Positions 50,397-59,099 of a DNA stretch of 64,000 bases are shown here, in pieces. Numbering within the stretch: the stretch's first letter is position 1; the number at the start of each line of letters is the position of its first letter. Source of the DNA: Pseudobdellovibrio sp043740435 (GTDB lineage: Bacteria; Bdellovibrionota; Bdellovibrionia; Bdellovibrionales; Bdellovibrionaceae). Below the pieces are notes generated by a model that ran no database searches, was not told the origin of the DNA, and saw nothing but the letters and a program-made list of their open reading frames with translations. The translations under genes were made by a program, and so were the position numbers. The DNA is taken from positions 1 to 64,000 of the forward strand of contig JAYUCH010000066.1 in NCBI GenBank assembly GCA_043740435.1, read 5' to 3'.

Positions 50397-51749
50397 TTAC
50401 CCTTCATTTTCTATAATTAAAGATCCACCCTGACCGCCACCAATACACAATGTAGCAAGTCCAAACTGAACCTGACTGCGCTTCATTTCTTTCATCAAAG
50501 TTAAAACCAAACGAGTCCCCGTAGCACCTACCGGGTGACCGTAGGCGATGGCTCCACCGTTGACGTTTAAAATGTCCATTCGAAGTTCGCCAATTTTTCC
50601 AGCTAACCCTAGTTTTTTTCCGAATTCATCAGAATCAAAAGCTTTTTGATTGGCTAAAACCTGCGCCGCAAAAGCTTCGTTCAATTCAATACGACCCATA
50701 TCTTTCATTGTTAAACCGGCCCGTTTTAAAGCCAGCGGAGTTGAATACGCCGGACCTATTCCCATGCGTTCAGGTTCAAGGCCCGCGTATCCGTAGCCGC
50801 GAATTCTTGCAATAGGTTTGTATCCAAGCGATTCTGCTTTTTCTCGGGACATTAATAAAATCATGGCAGCCCCGTCGGTAATGGGGCAAGAGTTCCCTGC
50901 AGTTATCGAACCGGTCACTTTATCAAAAAATGGTTTTAATTTTTGTAAAGCTTCAAGCGTTTGATTTTCTCGGGGACCGATATCTTCGGTCAATGTTTCT
51001 TTGTAATCGGGTGGCAAATATAAAGGTGTCATCTCTTCTTTTATTTTTGCTTTGGCAGCAATCGCTTTTTGATGGGATTTCAAAGCGTACTCGTCTTGTT
51101 CAAGCCGAGTAATTCCAAATTCTTTGGCAATCACTTCAGCTGTCATTCCCATATTCATCCCAACAAACGGGTCTGTTAATCCATCGGCCAAGGCAATGAT
51201 GGGTTTATATTTTGTTTTTGCTAGCGGAGCTGTTGTGGCCATTTCTTTGATCTGTTTAAGATCCGCCATTAACCAGGCCCAGAGCGCAGAAATTTTTCCA
51301 CCTGCAGTTTTTGCGGCGCCCAAGCGTTCGATGATTGCAGTGATGGCCGCGGGCATAATCAGTGGCATCTGAGACATATTTTCTGTGCCACCCGCCACAA
51401 CAATATCCATCGTTCCGGATTTAATTCTCTCGAATCCTGAACTGATACTTTCTAATGCGGATGCACAATTGCGATGAACCGTGACAGCTGAAGTTTTTAT
51501 TGGAATCCCTGAGTTTAAAGCTACGACTCTCGAAATATTCACCGCGTCCGAAGGTGATCCGGTATTTCCAATAATCACTTCATCCACAAGATCGACATTT
51601 AAATTTGTGCGCGCAATCAGTTCTTTCAGTGCAACTTGACCCAGTTGCGAGGCATGAATTGATTTTAGTTTTGTGCCTGCTTTTGCAAATGGCGTACGCA
51701 CTCCATCAACGATGACAACATCTCGTGCAGATTTTGCTGATGAATTCAT
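50397..51749 (-). CDS. fadI: Acetyl-CoA acyltransferase (thiolase, FadI-type)
   Basis: The 450-residue thiolase has the acylated Cys in HRNCASALES. RIELNEAFAAQ and NVNGGAIAYGHPVGATG follow, with the catalytic His in GHPVG, and the second Cys in LCIGGGQGG. The extended loop between 150 and 200 is longer than in FadA, which favours FadI-type enzymes. It cleaves 3-ketoacyl-CoA to acetyl-CoA. Its partner is the FadJ-like protein next door. Confidence 0.93.
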   Translation of the reverse strand: MNSSAKSARDVVIVDGVRTPFAKAGTKLKSIHASQLGQVALKELIARTNLNVDLVDEVIIGNTGSPSDAVNISRVVALNSGIPIKTSAVTVHRNCASALESISSGFERIKSGTMDIVVAGGTENMSQMPLIMPAAITAIIERLGAAKTAGGKISALWAWLMADLKQIKEMATTAPLAKTKYKPIIALADGLTDPFVGMNMGMTAEVIAKEFGITRLEQDEYALKSHQKAIAAKAKIKEEMTPLYLPPDYKETLTEDIGPRENQTLEALQKLKPFFDKVTGSITAGNSCPITDGAAMILLMSREKAESLGYKPIARIRGYGYAGLEPERMGIGPAYSTPLALKRAGLTMKDMGRIELNEAFAAQVLANQKAFDSDEFGKKLGLAGKIGELRMDILNVNGGAIAYGHPVGATGTRLVLTLMKEMKRSQVQFGLATLCIGGGQGGSLIIENEG

Positions 51750-51895
51750 AAGGTCACTCCTGGTTGTATTATTTAGGCCTCTGTTATTAGACCTTGAATT
51801 AGAAGATCATGCAATTGACGCTACTCAACAATACAGACCAACAATTTGTGCTTTATCCAACAGATTCGTAGACTAAATACGTAAGCGGGGTAATT

Positions 51896-54202
51896 TTGGA
51901 AAACACAAAATCAGAAAAAAATTTAGATAAAGAAGCTTTAGAATTTCATAAAAAAGGACGTCCAGGAAAAATCGAAGTTATTTCGACAAAGGACTGCAAC
52001 ACTGAAAAAGCACTTTCGCTAGCTTACTCTCCGGGAGTCGCAGCACCTTGCAAAGAAATCGCAAAAAACCCAGACATGGTTTACGACTACACAACAAAAG
52101 GCAATTTAGTTGCCGTGATTTCAGATGGAACGGCCGTACTTGGTCTAGGTAACATCGGACCACTGGCTGCAAAACCCGTGATGGAAGGTAAAGGAATTTT
52201 ATTTAAAATGTTTGCTGGTATCGATGTCTTTGATATCGAAGTTAAATCCAGCTCGACGGCCGAATTCATTGCGGCCGTCAGAACTTTAGAGCCCACTTTC
52301 GGCGGAATTAATCTGGAAGATATCAAAGCTCCGGAATGTTTTGAAATTGAAGAGACTTTAAAAAAAGAAATGAACATTCCCGTTTTTCATGATGATCAGC
52401 ATGGCACAGCCATCGTCAGCGGAGCGGCCTTGATTAACGCGTGTCAGATTATCAATAAAAAAATGTCAGAAATAAAAATTGTCATCAACGGAGCTGGTGC
52501 TGCCTCTATATCTTGTACAAATATTTTTGTAAGTCTTGGGGTTAAAAAAGAAAATGTTATCATGTGTGACAGTAACGGTGTCATCTTCAAGGGCCGCACA
52601 AAAGGAATGAATAAATACAAAGAAGCTTTTGCTGTTGAAACCACAAAAAGAACTTTGACAGAAGCCTTGGCCGGCTCGGATGTTTTTGTTGGTTTATCGG
52701 TAGCGGGTGCAGTCACCGGTGACATGCTTAAATTAATGAACACCGATCCAATTATTTTTGCGATGGCGAATCCTGATCCTGAAATAACTCCTGAAGAGGC
52801 CCGTAAGTCTAGGCCAGATGCGATTATTGCAACAGGTCGCTCGGATTATCCAAATCAAGTGAATAATGTATTAGGATTTCCTTCAATTTTCCGGGGGGCC
52901 CTGGATACTCGCTCGACACAAATTAATGAAGCCATGAAATTAGCCGCGTGCCATGCGCTAGCAAAATTAGCCCGTGAAGAAGTTCCAGATACGGTATCAG
53001 CTTCGTATGGTGGGCAAAAATTTAAATTTGGCCGCGAATATTTAATTCCAAAACCCTTTGATACGCGCGTACTGATGCGCGTGGCCCCAGCTGTTGCCAA
53101 AGCTGCAATGGAAACAAAAGTAGCCCGGATCGATATTGTCGACTGGAATGAATACCATGATAAATTAGAAGCCATTCAGGGACCACAAAAAGTTTTTATT
53201 CGCTCGGCCGTTCACCGGGTGCATGAAAATTCAAAGCGCTTGGGCTTTATTCCGAAAATTGTTTTTCCGGAAGGCACCAGTTCAAAAATATTAAAAGCAT
53301 TAAAGACCTGCCAAGAAGAAAAAATTTGCCAACCAATTATTTTAGGTTACCCGGAACATATTTTAGAAAAAGCAAAAGCGCATAGTGTGAACCTTTCGGG
53401 AATAGAAATTATTAACCCAGCCACTCACCCAAAACTGGGCGCCTATGCTCAAAAATTATTTGAAACTCGGCAGCGTAAAGGCATTAATATTAAAGAAGCC
53501 GAACGCCTGATGATGGAGCCCAGTTATTTTGCGGCCATGATGGTCAACCAAGGCGATGCCGATGGAATGATTAATGGCGCTACCACTGATTACGCAAAAG
53601 CTGTTCGGCCGATTTTACAAACTGTGGGAATTACTAAAAATGCCGTGCCCGCAGGACTTAATATTGTGTTAGCTGATAACCGATTACTATTTTTTACTGA
53701 CACCACAATTAATTTTAATCCGACAGCTGAACAGTTGGCGCAAATTGCGATTCAAACAGCTCAGGTGGCTGAACATTTTGGCCAAAAACCCCGCATCGCG
53801 ATGCTTAGTTTTTCTAATTTTAGTGGAAACGAAGGCACTCCGGCTAAAATGAAAAAAGCGGCCGAACTGGTCAGAACTTTACGTCCCGATATTTTAGTCG
53901 AAGGTGATATGCAGGCCGATACCGCCGTGAACCAAGAAATTCAAGATCGTATTTTTCCTTTTTCAGGTTTAAAAGGCGAAGCCAATGTTTTGGTTTTTCC
54001 AAATTTAGAAAGTGCAAATATTTCTTATAAACTTTTGCAACAGCTTGGAAAAGTAGAAGTTCTTGGACCGTTTCTAATGGGTGTGCGTAGAGCTGCTAAT
54101 GTTTTACAGCGCACAACCACTGAAGATACAATTTTTAGCTCTGTTGTGTTAACTGCGCTGGAAGCTCAGTTCATTACTGATTACAAAAGTCAGAAGCATT
54201 GA
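51896..54202 (+). CDS. maeB: NADP-dependent malic enzyme (MaeB) with phosphotransacetylase-like domain
   Basis: The 768-residue protein starts at TTG 51896 with GGGG upstream. The malic domain shows SLAYSPGVAAPCKEIAKNP, DGTAVLGLGNIGPLA, FHDDQHGTA and the cofactor loop INGAGAAS. From about residue 440 a phosphate acetyl/butyryltransferase-type domain (FVEGT-like IVFPEGTSSK through the C-terminus) follows. This domain is usually regulatory in MaeB. The enzyme decarboxylates malate to pyruvate and makes NADPH. Its stop overlaps the hflX start as TTGA. Confidence 0.95.
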   Translation: MENTKSEKNLDKEALEFHKKGRPGKIEVISTKDCNTEKALSLAYSPGVAAPCKEIAKNPDMVYDYTTKGNLVAVISDGTAVLGLGNIGPLAAKPVMEGKGILFKMFAGIDVFDIEVKSSSTAEFIAAVRTLEPTFGGINLEDIKAPECFEIEETLKKEMNIPVFHDDQHGTAIVSGAALINACQIINKKMSEIKIVINGAGAASISCTNIFVSLGVKKENVIMCDSNGVIFKGRTKGMNKYKEAFAVETTKRTLTEALAGSDVFVGLSVAGAVTGDMLKLMNTDPIIFAMANPDPEITPEEARKSRPDAIIATGRSDYPNQVNNVLGFPSIFRGALDTRSTQINEAMKLAACHALAKLAREEVPDTVSASYGGQKFKFGREYLIPKPFDTRVLMRVAPAVAKAAMETKVARIDIVDWNEYHDKLEAIQGPQKVFIRSAVHRVHENSKRLGFIPKIVFPEGTSSKILKALKTCQEEKICQPIILGYPEHILEKAKAHSVNLSGIEIINPATHPKLGAYAQKLFETRQRKGINIKEAERLMMEPSYFAAMMVNQGDADGMINGATTDYAKAVRPILQTVGITKNAVPAGLNIVLADNRLLFFTDTTINFNPTAEQLAQIAIQTAQVAEHFGQKPRIAMLSFSNFSGNEGTPAKMKKAAELVRTLRPDILVEGDMQADTAVNQEIQDRIFPFSGLKGEANVLVFPNLESANISYKLLQQLGKVEVLGPFLMGVRRAANVLQRTTTEDTIFSSVVLTALEAQFITDYKSQKH

Positions 54203-55461
54203 GTCAGTCACGCATTATTGATAAAGATAAAGTGATTGTTGTAGGCGTTGGGCTTAAATCCGAGCCTATTTCCGAGATCAAAGAAAATTTATGTGAACTG
54301 GAAGAACTTGTCGCTGCTGCTGGCGGAGATGTTATTGGCTCGACCGTTCAAGTCTTACCCCAATTTAATCCTAGTACGTTAATCGGAATCGGAAAAGTTC
54401 AAGAGATCAAAGAAATGGTTGAAGAAAGTAAAGCCAATCTGGTTGTCTTAGATCATCAACTTTCCGGAATTCAATCTAGAAATTTACAAGAATCCATCGG
54501 ATGTAAAATTTTAGATCGCTCTCAATTAATTTTAGATATTTTTGCGCAAAGAGCCCGTACCTACGAGGGAAAACTGCAAGTTGAACTGGCTCAGTTACTA
54601 GATCAGATGCCGCGTATGATCGGCGCGTGGAATGAATCTTTATCCCGGCTGGGTGGTGGTATTGGAACGCGGGGGCCTGGTGAATCCGCTTTAGAAAATG
54701 ATCGAAGGCGAATTCGTGAAAAAATATCCATCGTTAAAAAAAAATTAGACGAAGTTTCCCAGCACCGCGCTCAGCATCGGCAGTCACGCAAACGAAATGA
54801 AATTCCAAGTTTTGCCTTGATCGGTTATACCAATTCCGGAAAAAGTTCGCTGCTTAATCGTTTAACGGGCGCTCAGGTTGTCGCAAAAAATATGGTGTTT
54901 GCTACCCTTGATCCAACCACTCGAAAAGTTTTTTTAGACGACGGTCCACCAGCAGTTGTGACGGACACCGTGGGTTTCATTCGAAAACTACCGCCGCAAT
55001 TGATCGAAGCTTTTAAAGCCACGCTGGAAGAATCCGCCGAGGCCGATATTTTACTGCATGTGGTGGATTTAGCTTCACCCAATATGGAGCGGCAAATTGA
55101 AGTCATCGAAAGTTTAATGAAAGAATTTAAATGGGAAGACAAAAAAATACTTCATATTTTTAATAAATGTGACGTAGCCCCCGTTGATCGGCAATTCCGG
55201 GTAAAGCATTTTCCCCGCGTTTTTGTCAGTGCCCTTACCGGTCAAGGGTTTGATCAACTGAAAAAAATAATGGCTGATTCGATCAACGAAATGCAGACCG
55301 AGGTCGAGCTTTATTTTGACCGTGTCAGTGAATACCGCATTTATGATCTTAGTCGCGAAGCCAAAATTAACCGTAAAGAGCCTGCAACCGAAGGTACCAT
55401 TTGTTTTGTGATGATGACCCCGACTTTAATGAATAAATGGAAAGATTTTTTGGTCAAATAG
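54199..55461 (+). CDS. hflX: GTPase HflX
   Basis: The 420-residue protein starts at TTG 54199, overlapping maeB. The N-terminal HflX domain includes VQVLPQFNPSTLIGIGKVQEI, with LGGGIGTRGPGESALENDRRRI as the family signature. The G domain has GYTNSGKSSLLN (209-220), DTVGFIRKLP and NKCD. HflX splits or rescues stalled ribosomes under stress. A C-terminal extension after the G domain (VELYFDRVSEYRIY) is standard. It is cotranscribed with maeB. Confidence 0.95.
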   Translation: MSQSRIIDKDKVIVVGVGLKSEPISEIKENLCELEELVAAAGGDVIGSTVQVLPQFNPSTLIGIGKVQEIKEMVEESKANLVVLDHQLSGIQSRNLQESIGCKILDRSQLILDIFAQRARTYEGKLQVELAQLLDQMPRMIGAWNESLSRLGGGIGTRGPGESALENDRRRIREKISIVKKKLDEVSQHRAQHRQSRKRNEIPSFALIGYTNSGKSSLLNRLTGAQVVAKNMVFATLDPTTRKVFLDDGPPAVVTDTVGFIRKLPPQLIEAFKATLEESAEADILLHVVDLASPNMERQIEVIESLMKEFKWEDKKILHIFNKCDVAPVDRQFRVKHFPRVFVSALTGQGFDQLKKIMADSINEMQTEVELYFDRVSEYRIYDLSREAKINRKEPATEGTICFVMMTPTLMNKWKDFLVK

Positions 55462-55477
55462 CTTTATTCTTTAAGGT

Positions 55478-56608
55478 ATGAAAACAAAGCTTTATTTTTC
55501 AGTAAGTATCATTTTGATGTCCTATTCTGCCTTAGCCAATCAGTGCGTCAGTGGCAAGGAATCATCGACCCACTTGATTGATCAAATGAAAATGGCCATA
55601 TCGAATCCAAAATCGCCGGCGTTTTATATTTCAAAATCTGAAAATGCCAACCATATTCCAGAGGGTCAAATCGTATCAACAGGTTTTTGCACCGAAGAAG
55701 CCTGCCGAACAAAATCTTCTGCAGTAGAAGATTTAAAAAAATTTGCAGAAGAAAGCGGAATGAAAAGTCAAAAAAACGGTACTTTATTTAAAACTGAATG
55801 TTTAGTTGCAAGCTCGAAATTTAAAGCCAACACCGATGAAATAAAATGTCCATCAAACGAGCGCACTCAAAAATCTTTCAATTTTTGCATCAACACTGAA
55901 TTTTTAAATTATCAAAATGAAGTAATTAGTAATTTCAAGGCTTGTGCGGATGCCAGTAATATTAAAACCTTAGATGCAGCCCACTTATTTAAAATGTACA
56001 CCTTAGAATCTGCTTTTAAGCCGTATTATTCTTACTCGGGTGGCGTGGGTATCGGTCAATTGACTTCTGTTTTCGTTAAAGACTTGCATGAAAAGCACCG
56101 CGGCCGAAAAAATCTAAAAAAAATCGCTGCCTTAAAATCACCGCAGTGCAAAGGTGCCCAGATGATAGCTGAATCAGACTTAAAAAGCCCCCCAAGCCAT
56201 GCAGACAAATGCGCTTTTGTTACGGTTGGATCAGGGCTTGAAAGAAATATTCTTTACTCTATTTTAGGGCTAGCCACGTCATGGGAGAAAGACATCGAAC
56301 CTAAATTAAGATCTTATTTAAAAAAATATAAATCACACCCTAGGATTGAAGAAGTAAAAAACTTAGCCTTGCTGAATTCCTATGGCCCAGGTCGCGCTGA
56401 TGCCCGAGCAGCTATCGTGCGATTATCTGATTACCCGCCCGATGAATTCATTGCCGCGATGAAAAAACCCTTACCATCTAAGCGTGGCAATTTAACAAAG
56501 TATATTACGCGCATTGAAGCAAAGCAAAAAGAACTAGCTCAAGACTTTCTACAAGAACCTTTGAAATCTGAATATGCAAAAAACGGAGCTCAATCGTGCG
56601 TCAATTGA
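55478..56608 (+). CDS. Exported lytic transglycosylase-like protein
   Basis: The 376-residue protein has a signal peptide (cleavage after ALAN). Several Cys may form disulphides. A lysozyme-like core is centred on LFKMYTLESAFKPYYSYSGG followed by VGIGQLTSVF, with Glu as likely acid. LALLNSYGPGRADARAA resembles the later AYNAGP motif. Residues 60-130 form an additional N-terminal region of unknown type. It probably cuts peptidoglycan in the periplasm. Typical SLT enzymes have less divergent motifs, so it may act on modified wall. It overlaps the next gene by 13 bases. Confidence 0.7.
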   Translation: MKTKLYFSVSIILMSYSALANQCVSGKESSTHLIDQMKMAISNPKSPAFYISKSENANHIPEGQIVSTGFCTEEACRTKSSAVEDLKKFAEESGMKSQKNGTLFKTECLVASSKFKANTDEIKCPSNERTQKSFNFCINTEFLNYQNEVISNFKACADASNIKTLDAAHLFKMYTLESAFKPYYSYSGGVGIGQLTSVFVKDLHEKHRGRKNLKKIAALKSPQCKGAQMIAESDLKSPPSHADKCAFVTVGSGLERNILYSILGLATSWEKDIEPKLRSYLKKYKSHPRIEEVKNLALLNSYGPGRADARAAIVRLSDYPPDEFIAAMKKPLPSKRGNLTKYITRIEAKQKELAQDFLQEPLKSEYAKNGAQSCVN

Positions 56609-57009
56609 TATTTATTTTAACAGCGCTTTTAACAGCTCCAACTTTTGCGCTAGAAGCGAATGATGCAAATAGAAATGCAGTCTATGAGGATTTTCAAAAA
56701 ACCAAAGATTTATTTCTGTCATCGACAAAGACTAAAAAAGATTTTGCCAAAAAATTTAAAAAACTAGATGCAGATTTAAATGCAAAATTTCTGAAGTTAA
56801 AATCCCTGGAAAAAAAGCAATTATCCGTCGAAGGAAATCAGTTGGCATTAGATCTTGAGCTTCTGCAGCCATTAAGAAATTTAGCAACTTCTGCTATCAA
56901 TAAAATCAATTGCCGAAATGCCGAAACCTTAAATCAAATGAATTTAACAGACGAAGAAAAAGATCAAATTAATCTTATAGAAAAAGTATTGAAATCTATC
57001 TGCAATTAA
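56596..57009 (+). CDS. Small exported helical protein
   Basis: The start is GTG 56596 with CGGAG seven bases upstream, inside the preceding gene. The 137-residue product has a signal peptide (cleavage after TFA). Its charged, Lys- and Leu-rich helices (FAKKFKKLDADLNAKFLKLK) suggest a coiled coil. Two late Cys (NCRN and SICN) could pair. Family is unknown. Coupling to the transglycosylase-like gene suggests a shared periplasmic role. Confidence 0.65.
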   Translation: MRQLIFILTALLTAPTFALEANDANRNAVYEDFQKTKDLFLSSTKTKKDFAKKFKKLDADLNAKFLKLKSLEKKQLSVEGNQLALDLELLQPLRNLATSAINKINCRNAETLNQMNLTDEEKDQINLIEKVLKSICN

Positions 57010-57029
57010 GTCCAAATTATTCTTAAGAA

Positions 57030-57494
57030 TTAGCGGTTCATTAAACGCTGTTTACGCCGCATTTCAGCCGCAAAGAACCTGCGTTTTTCAATTTCAGTCA
57101 CCACATCAAGACCAGCGACTTCGATGGGTTTCCCATCAGAGCCAACTGCAACAAAAGTTAAATAAGCTGAAGCTGTATGAAAATACTCGGAAGTCTTTGG
57201 ATTTTCGGCATCAACACGAACGCCGACCTCCATCGAGGTCCTTGATACGAAATTGACCGAGGCTTTCAAGTTTACGACCCAACCTTTTTTGATTGGTGCT
57301 ATGAAATTAAGTTGATCTATACTGGCTGTTACGACTTCGCTGTTTGAATGTCTTTGAGCTGCGATGGCCGCAGCGACATCAATCCAGGACATGACGGTTC
57401 CACCAAAAACAGTGTCTAAAGAATTTGTATGGATGGGTAAAACAAGTTGGGTCATTATAACTTCCGAAGAGCTAACTGATTTGCTCTTTTTCAT
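57030..57494 (-). CDS. Acyl-CoA thioesterase (hotdog fold, YciA-like)
   Basis: The 154-residue protein has the hotdog core. Its conserved region is HTNSLDTVFGGTVMSWIDVAAAIAA (helix with catalytic Asp) followed by VTASIDQLNFIAPIKKG. A C-terminal helix rich in Arg/Lys ends the chain. It hydrolyses acyl-CoA in the cytoplasm; acyl length is unknown. The start at 57494 has a weak ribosome binding site. ATG 57455, with GGAAG, is an alternative (13 residues shorter) that keeps the whole domain. Confidence 0.88.
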   Translation of the reverse strand: MKKSKSVSSSEVIMTQLVLPIHTNSLDTVFGGTVMSWIDVAAAIAAQRHSNSEVVTASIDQLNFIAPIKKGWVVNLKASVNFVSRTSMEVGVRVDAENPKTSEYFHTASAYLTFVAVGSDGKPIEVAGLDVVTEIEKRRFFAAEMRRKQRLMNR

Positions 57495-57553
57495 TATAAT
57501 GACCCCACTTTAAAACAGAATTAATTTCAAAACTAAAACAGGACTAAAAACAA

Positions 57554-57925
57554 TTAAACGCCAGCGTCATTGTTCCCGTTGCGGTTACCAAAGGTACCCG
57601 TTCCAGGAAGAGTGATTGTTGTATTTCCAGCAGGAATAATCGGAGTTGCTTGTGTGTTATAAGCAGATGCGCCAGCAGGTTGAGAAACTTCAGCACGAGA
57701 TTCACTTTCAACAAAACCAATGTGTGGTAGACACCATACAATCAATTGAGCGCGTGATTTCACGTTCATTTTTTTGTAGATATTTGTTAAGTGAAACTTA
57801 ACAGTTTTTTCTGTTACGAATAACTGATTTGCAACTTCCTTGTTAGAAAGACCTTTTGATACTAGGTCTGCAACTTCAGCTTCGCGATTCGATAAGCCTT
57901 TTTGTATTAATACATCTCTGAGCAT
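57554..57925 (-). CDS. LuxR/GerE-type HTH protein with low-complexity tail
   Basis: The 123-residue product consists of a LuxR-type HTH (LSNREAEVADLVSKGLSNKE, then FVTEKTVKFHLTNIYKKMNV) without a receiver domain. After it comes a ~50-residue Ala/Thr/Gly/Pro-rich tail ending in NRNGNNDAGV. It probably binds DNA as a dimer. AGGAGGAG precedes the ATG. Regulation by a partner is not visible. It is divergent from the cheY-cheX pair. Confidence 0.85.
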   Translation of the reverse strand: MLRDVLIQKGLSNREAEVADLVSKGLSNKEVANQLFVTEKTVKFHLTNIYKKMNVKSRAQLIVWCLPHIGFVESESRAEVSQPAGASAYNTQATPIIPAGNTTITLPGTGTFGNRNGNNDAGV

Positions 57926-58171
57926 CCTTGCTCCTCCTGCTTTATTGTTTTGAGTCTCTTTTTGTACCAGTTTGAAACATGATCCAGACTATCCTTTGTC
58001 TAGATCGGTGTTTCGAAATGAAGCACAACAACCTGTATATAAGTCTGACCGGACTTTTAAGAAAACGCAATACTTAAGACTGAGCTATTTTTAAAAACTA
58101 GACCGCATTTTTTCAATAATTTATCTAAGTTTCCTAAAAATTAACCGATAGGCACTTAACAGGAGTCCAGC
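57926..58171. other. Intergenic region between luxR-type gene and cheY
   Basis: No gene is seen in these 246 bases, which must contain both divergent promoters. The cheY start has AGGAGT upstream. I could not identify -10 and -35 boxes with confidence. Confidence 0.4.
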
Positions 58172-58597
58172 ATGTTCAATACAAACACTAAGTTTTTAGT
58201 CGTTGACGACTTTTCTACGATGAGAAAAATCATCAAAAAAGTCTTAGACGAAATCGGATACAAAAATGTGGTCGAAGCCGTTGATGGTAAAAATGCTTTG
58301 GAAGTGATTGGTACTTCGTTCCAACAGGGTGACCCCGTTCAGTTCGTGATTTCGGACTGGAATATGCCCAACATGCAAGGGATCGAATTGCTAAAGGCCT
58401 GTAAAGAAAACCCTGCCTACAAAACAATTCCATTTATGCTAGTTACAGCTGAAAGCGAACAGGCTCAGATCATCGAAGCCGCCAAAGCCGGAGTTTCTGA
58501 GTATGTTGTGAAACCATTCAATGCTGCCACTTTGAAAGCCAAGATAGAACGCGTTTACGCTAAAACTCACCCGTCGAATGAAAAAAAGGTAGCTTAA
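58172..58597 (+). CDS. CheY-like response regulator
   Basis: The 141-residue single receiver domain has the acidic pocket Asp12-Asp13, phospho-acceptor Asp62 in ISDWNMPNMQG, Thr92 in VTAESE, and Lys114 in VVKPF. It matches chemotaxis CheY closely. It should bind the flagellar switch when phosphorylated. It is followed one base later by a CheX-type protein, which can dephosphorylate CheY. No kinase lies nearby. Confidence 0.92.
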   Translation: MFNTNTKFLVVDDFSTMRKIIKKVLDEIGYKNVVEAVDGKNALEVIGTSFQQGDPVQFVISDWNMPNMQGIELLKACKENPAYKTIPFMLVTAESEQAQIIEAAKAGVSEYVVKPFNAATLKAKIERVYAKTHPSNEKKVA

Positions 58598-58598
58598 T

Positions 58599-59099
58599 AT
58601 GGGAGCAGCAACTAAACAACCAGCTCAGCATCCATTTTTAGATCGTGATGTTATTCTAAGTTTAGCTAACGGCGTGACTGAAACTTTAAACACGATGGCG
58701 CAAACTGTAGCCGCTTTTGAAAAACCATTTGTCGCAAAAGAATGGAAAACCCCCTGCCAAATCGCCGTTTTTCTAGAATTGCATTCTGACCCCTACAAAG
58801 GGCAAGTGCGCTTTCACTTCGATAAAAGTGTTGCCCAGGGCATTATTGAAAAAATGTTGGGTGCTAAAGTTGAAGAAATGGCTTTATCAGATATTTTGGA
58901 CGGAGTTGGCGAAATTTCAAATATTTTCTTTGGTTTAACAAAAACTAAACTGAATTCAATTGGATTTAAATTAAATATGACCACACCACATCCATGTGAA
59001 AGCGATACGCTTCCACCAATCATTGGTGAAAAAACACTTCTGATTATTCCGTTTCGTATCGAGCAAACTCTTTGCTACGTCGAGATGATTCTTTACTAG
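58599..59099 (+). CDS. CheX-like chemotaxis phosphatase domain protein
   Basis: The 166-residue protein matches the CheX/CheC fold. The ExxN phosphatase signature is E105-I-S-N108 within DGVGEISNIFFGLTKTKLN. The N-terminal part includes LSLANGVTETLNTMAQ, and strands follow. It likely dephosphorylates the CheY encoded just upstream. Its stop overlaps the convergent CCA/poly(A) polymerase-family gene by four bases. Confidence 0.85.
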   Translation: MGAATKQPAQHPFLDRDVILSLANGVTETLNTMAQTVAAFEKPFVAKEWKTPCQIAVFLELHSDPYKGQVRFHFDKSVAQGIIEKMLGAKVEEMALSDILDGVGEISNIFFGLTKTKLNSIGFKLNMTTPHPCESDTLPPIIGEKTLLIIPFRIEQTLCYVEMILY

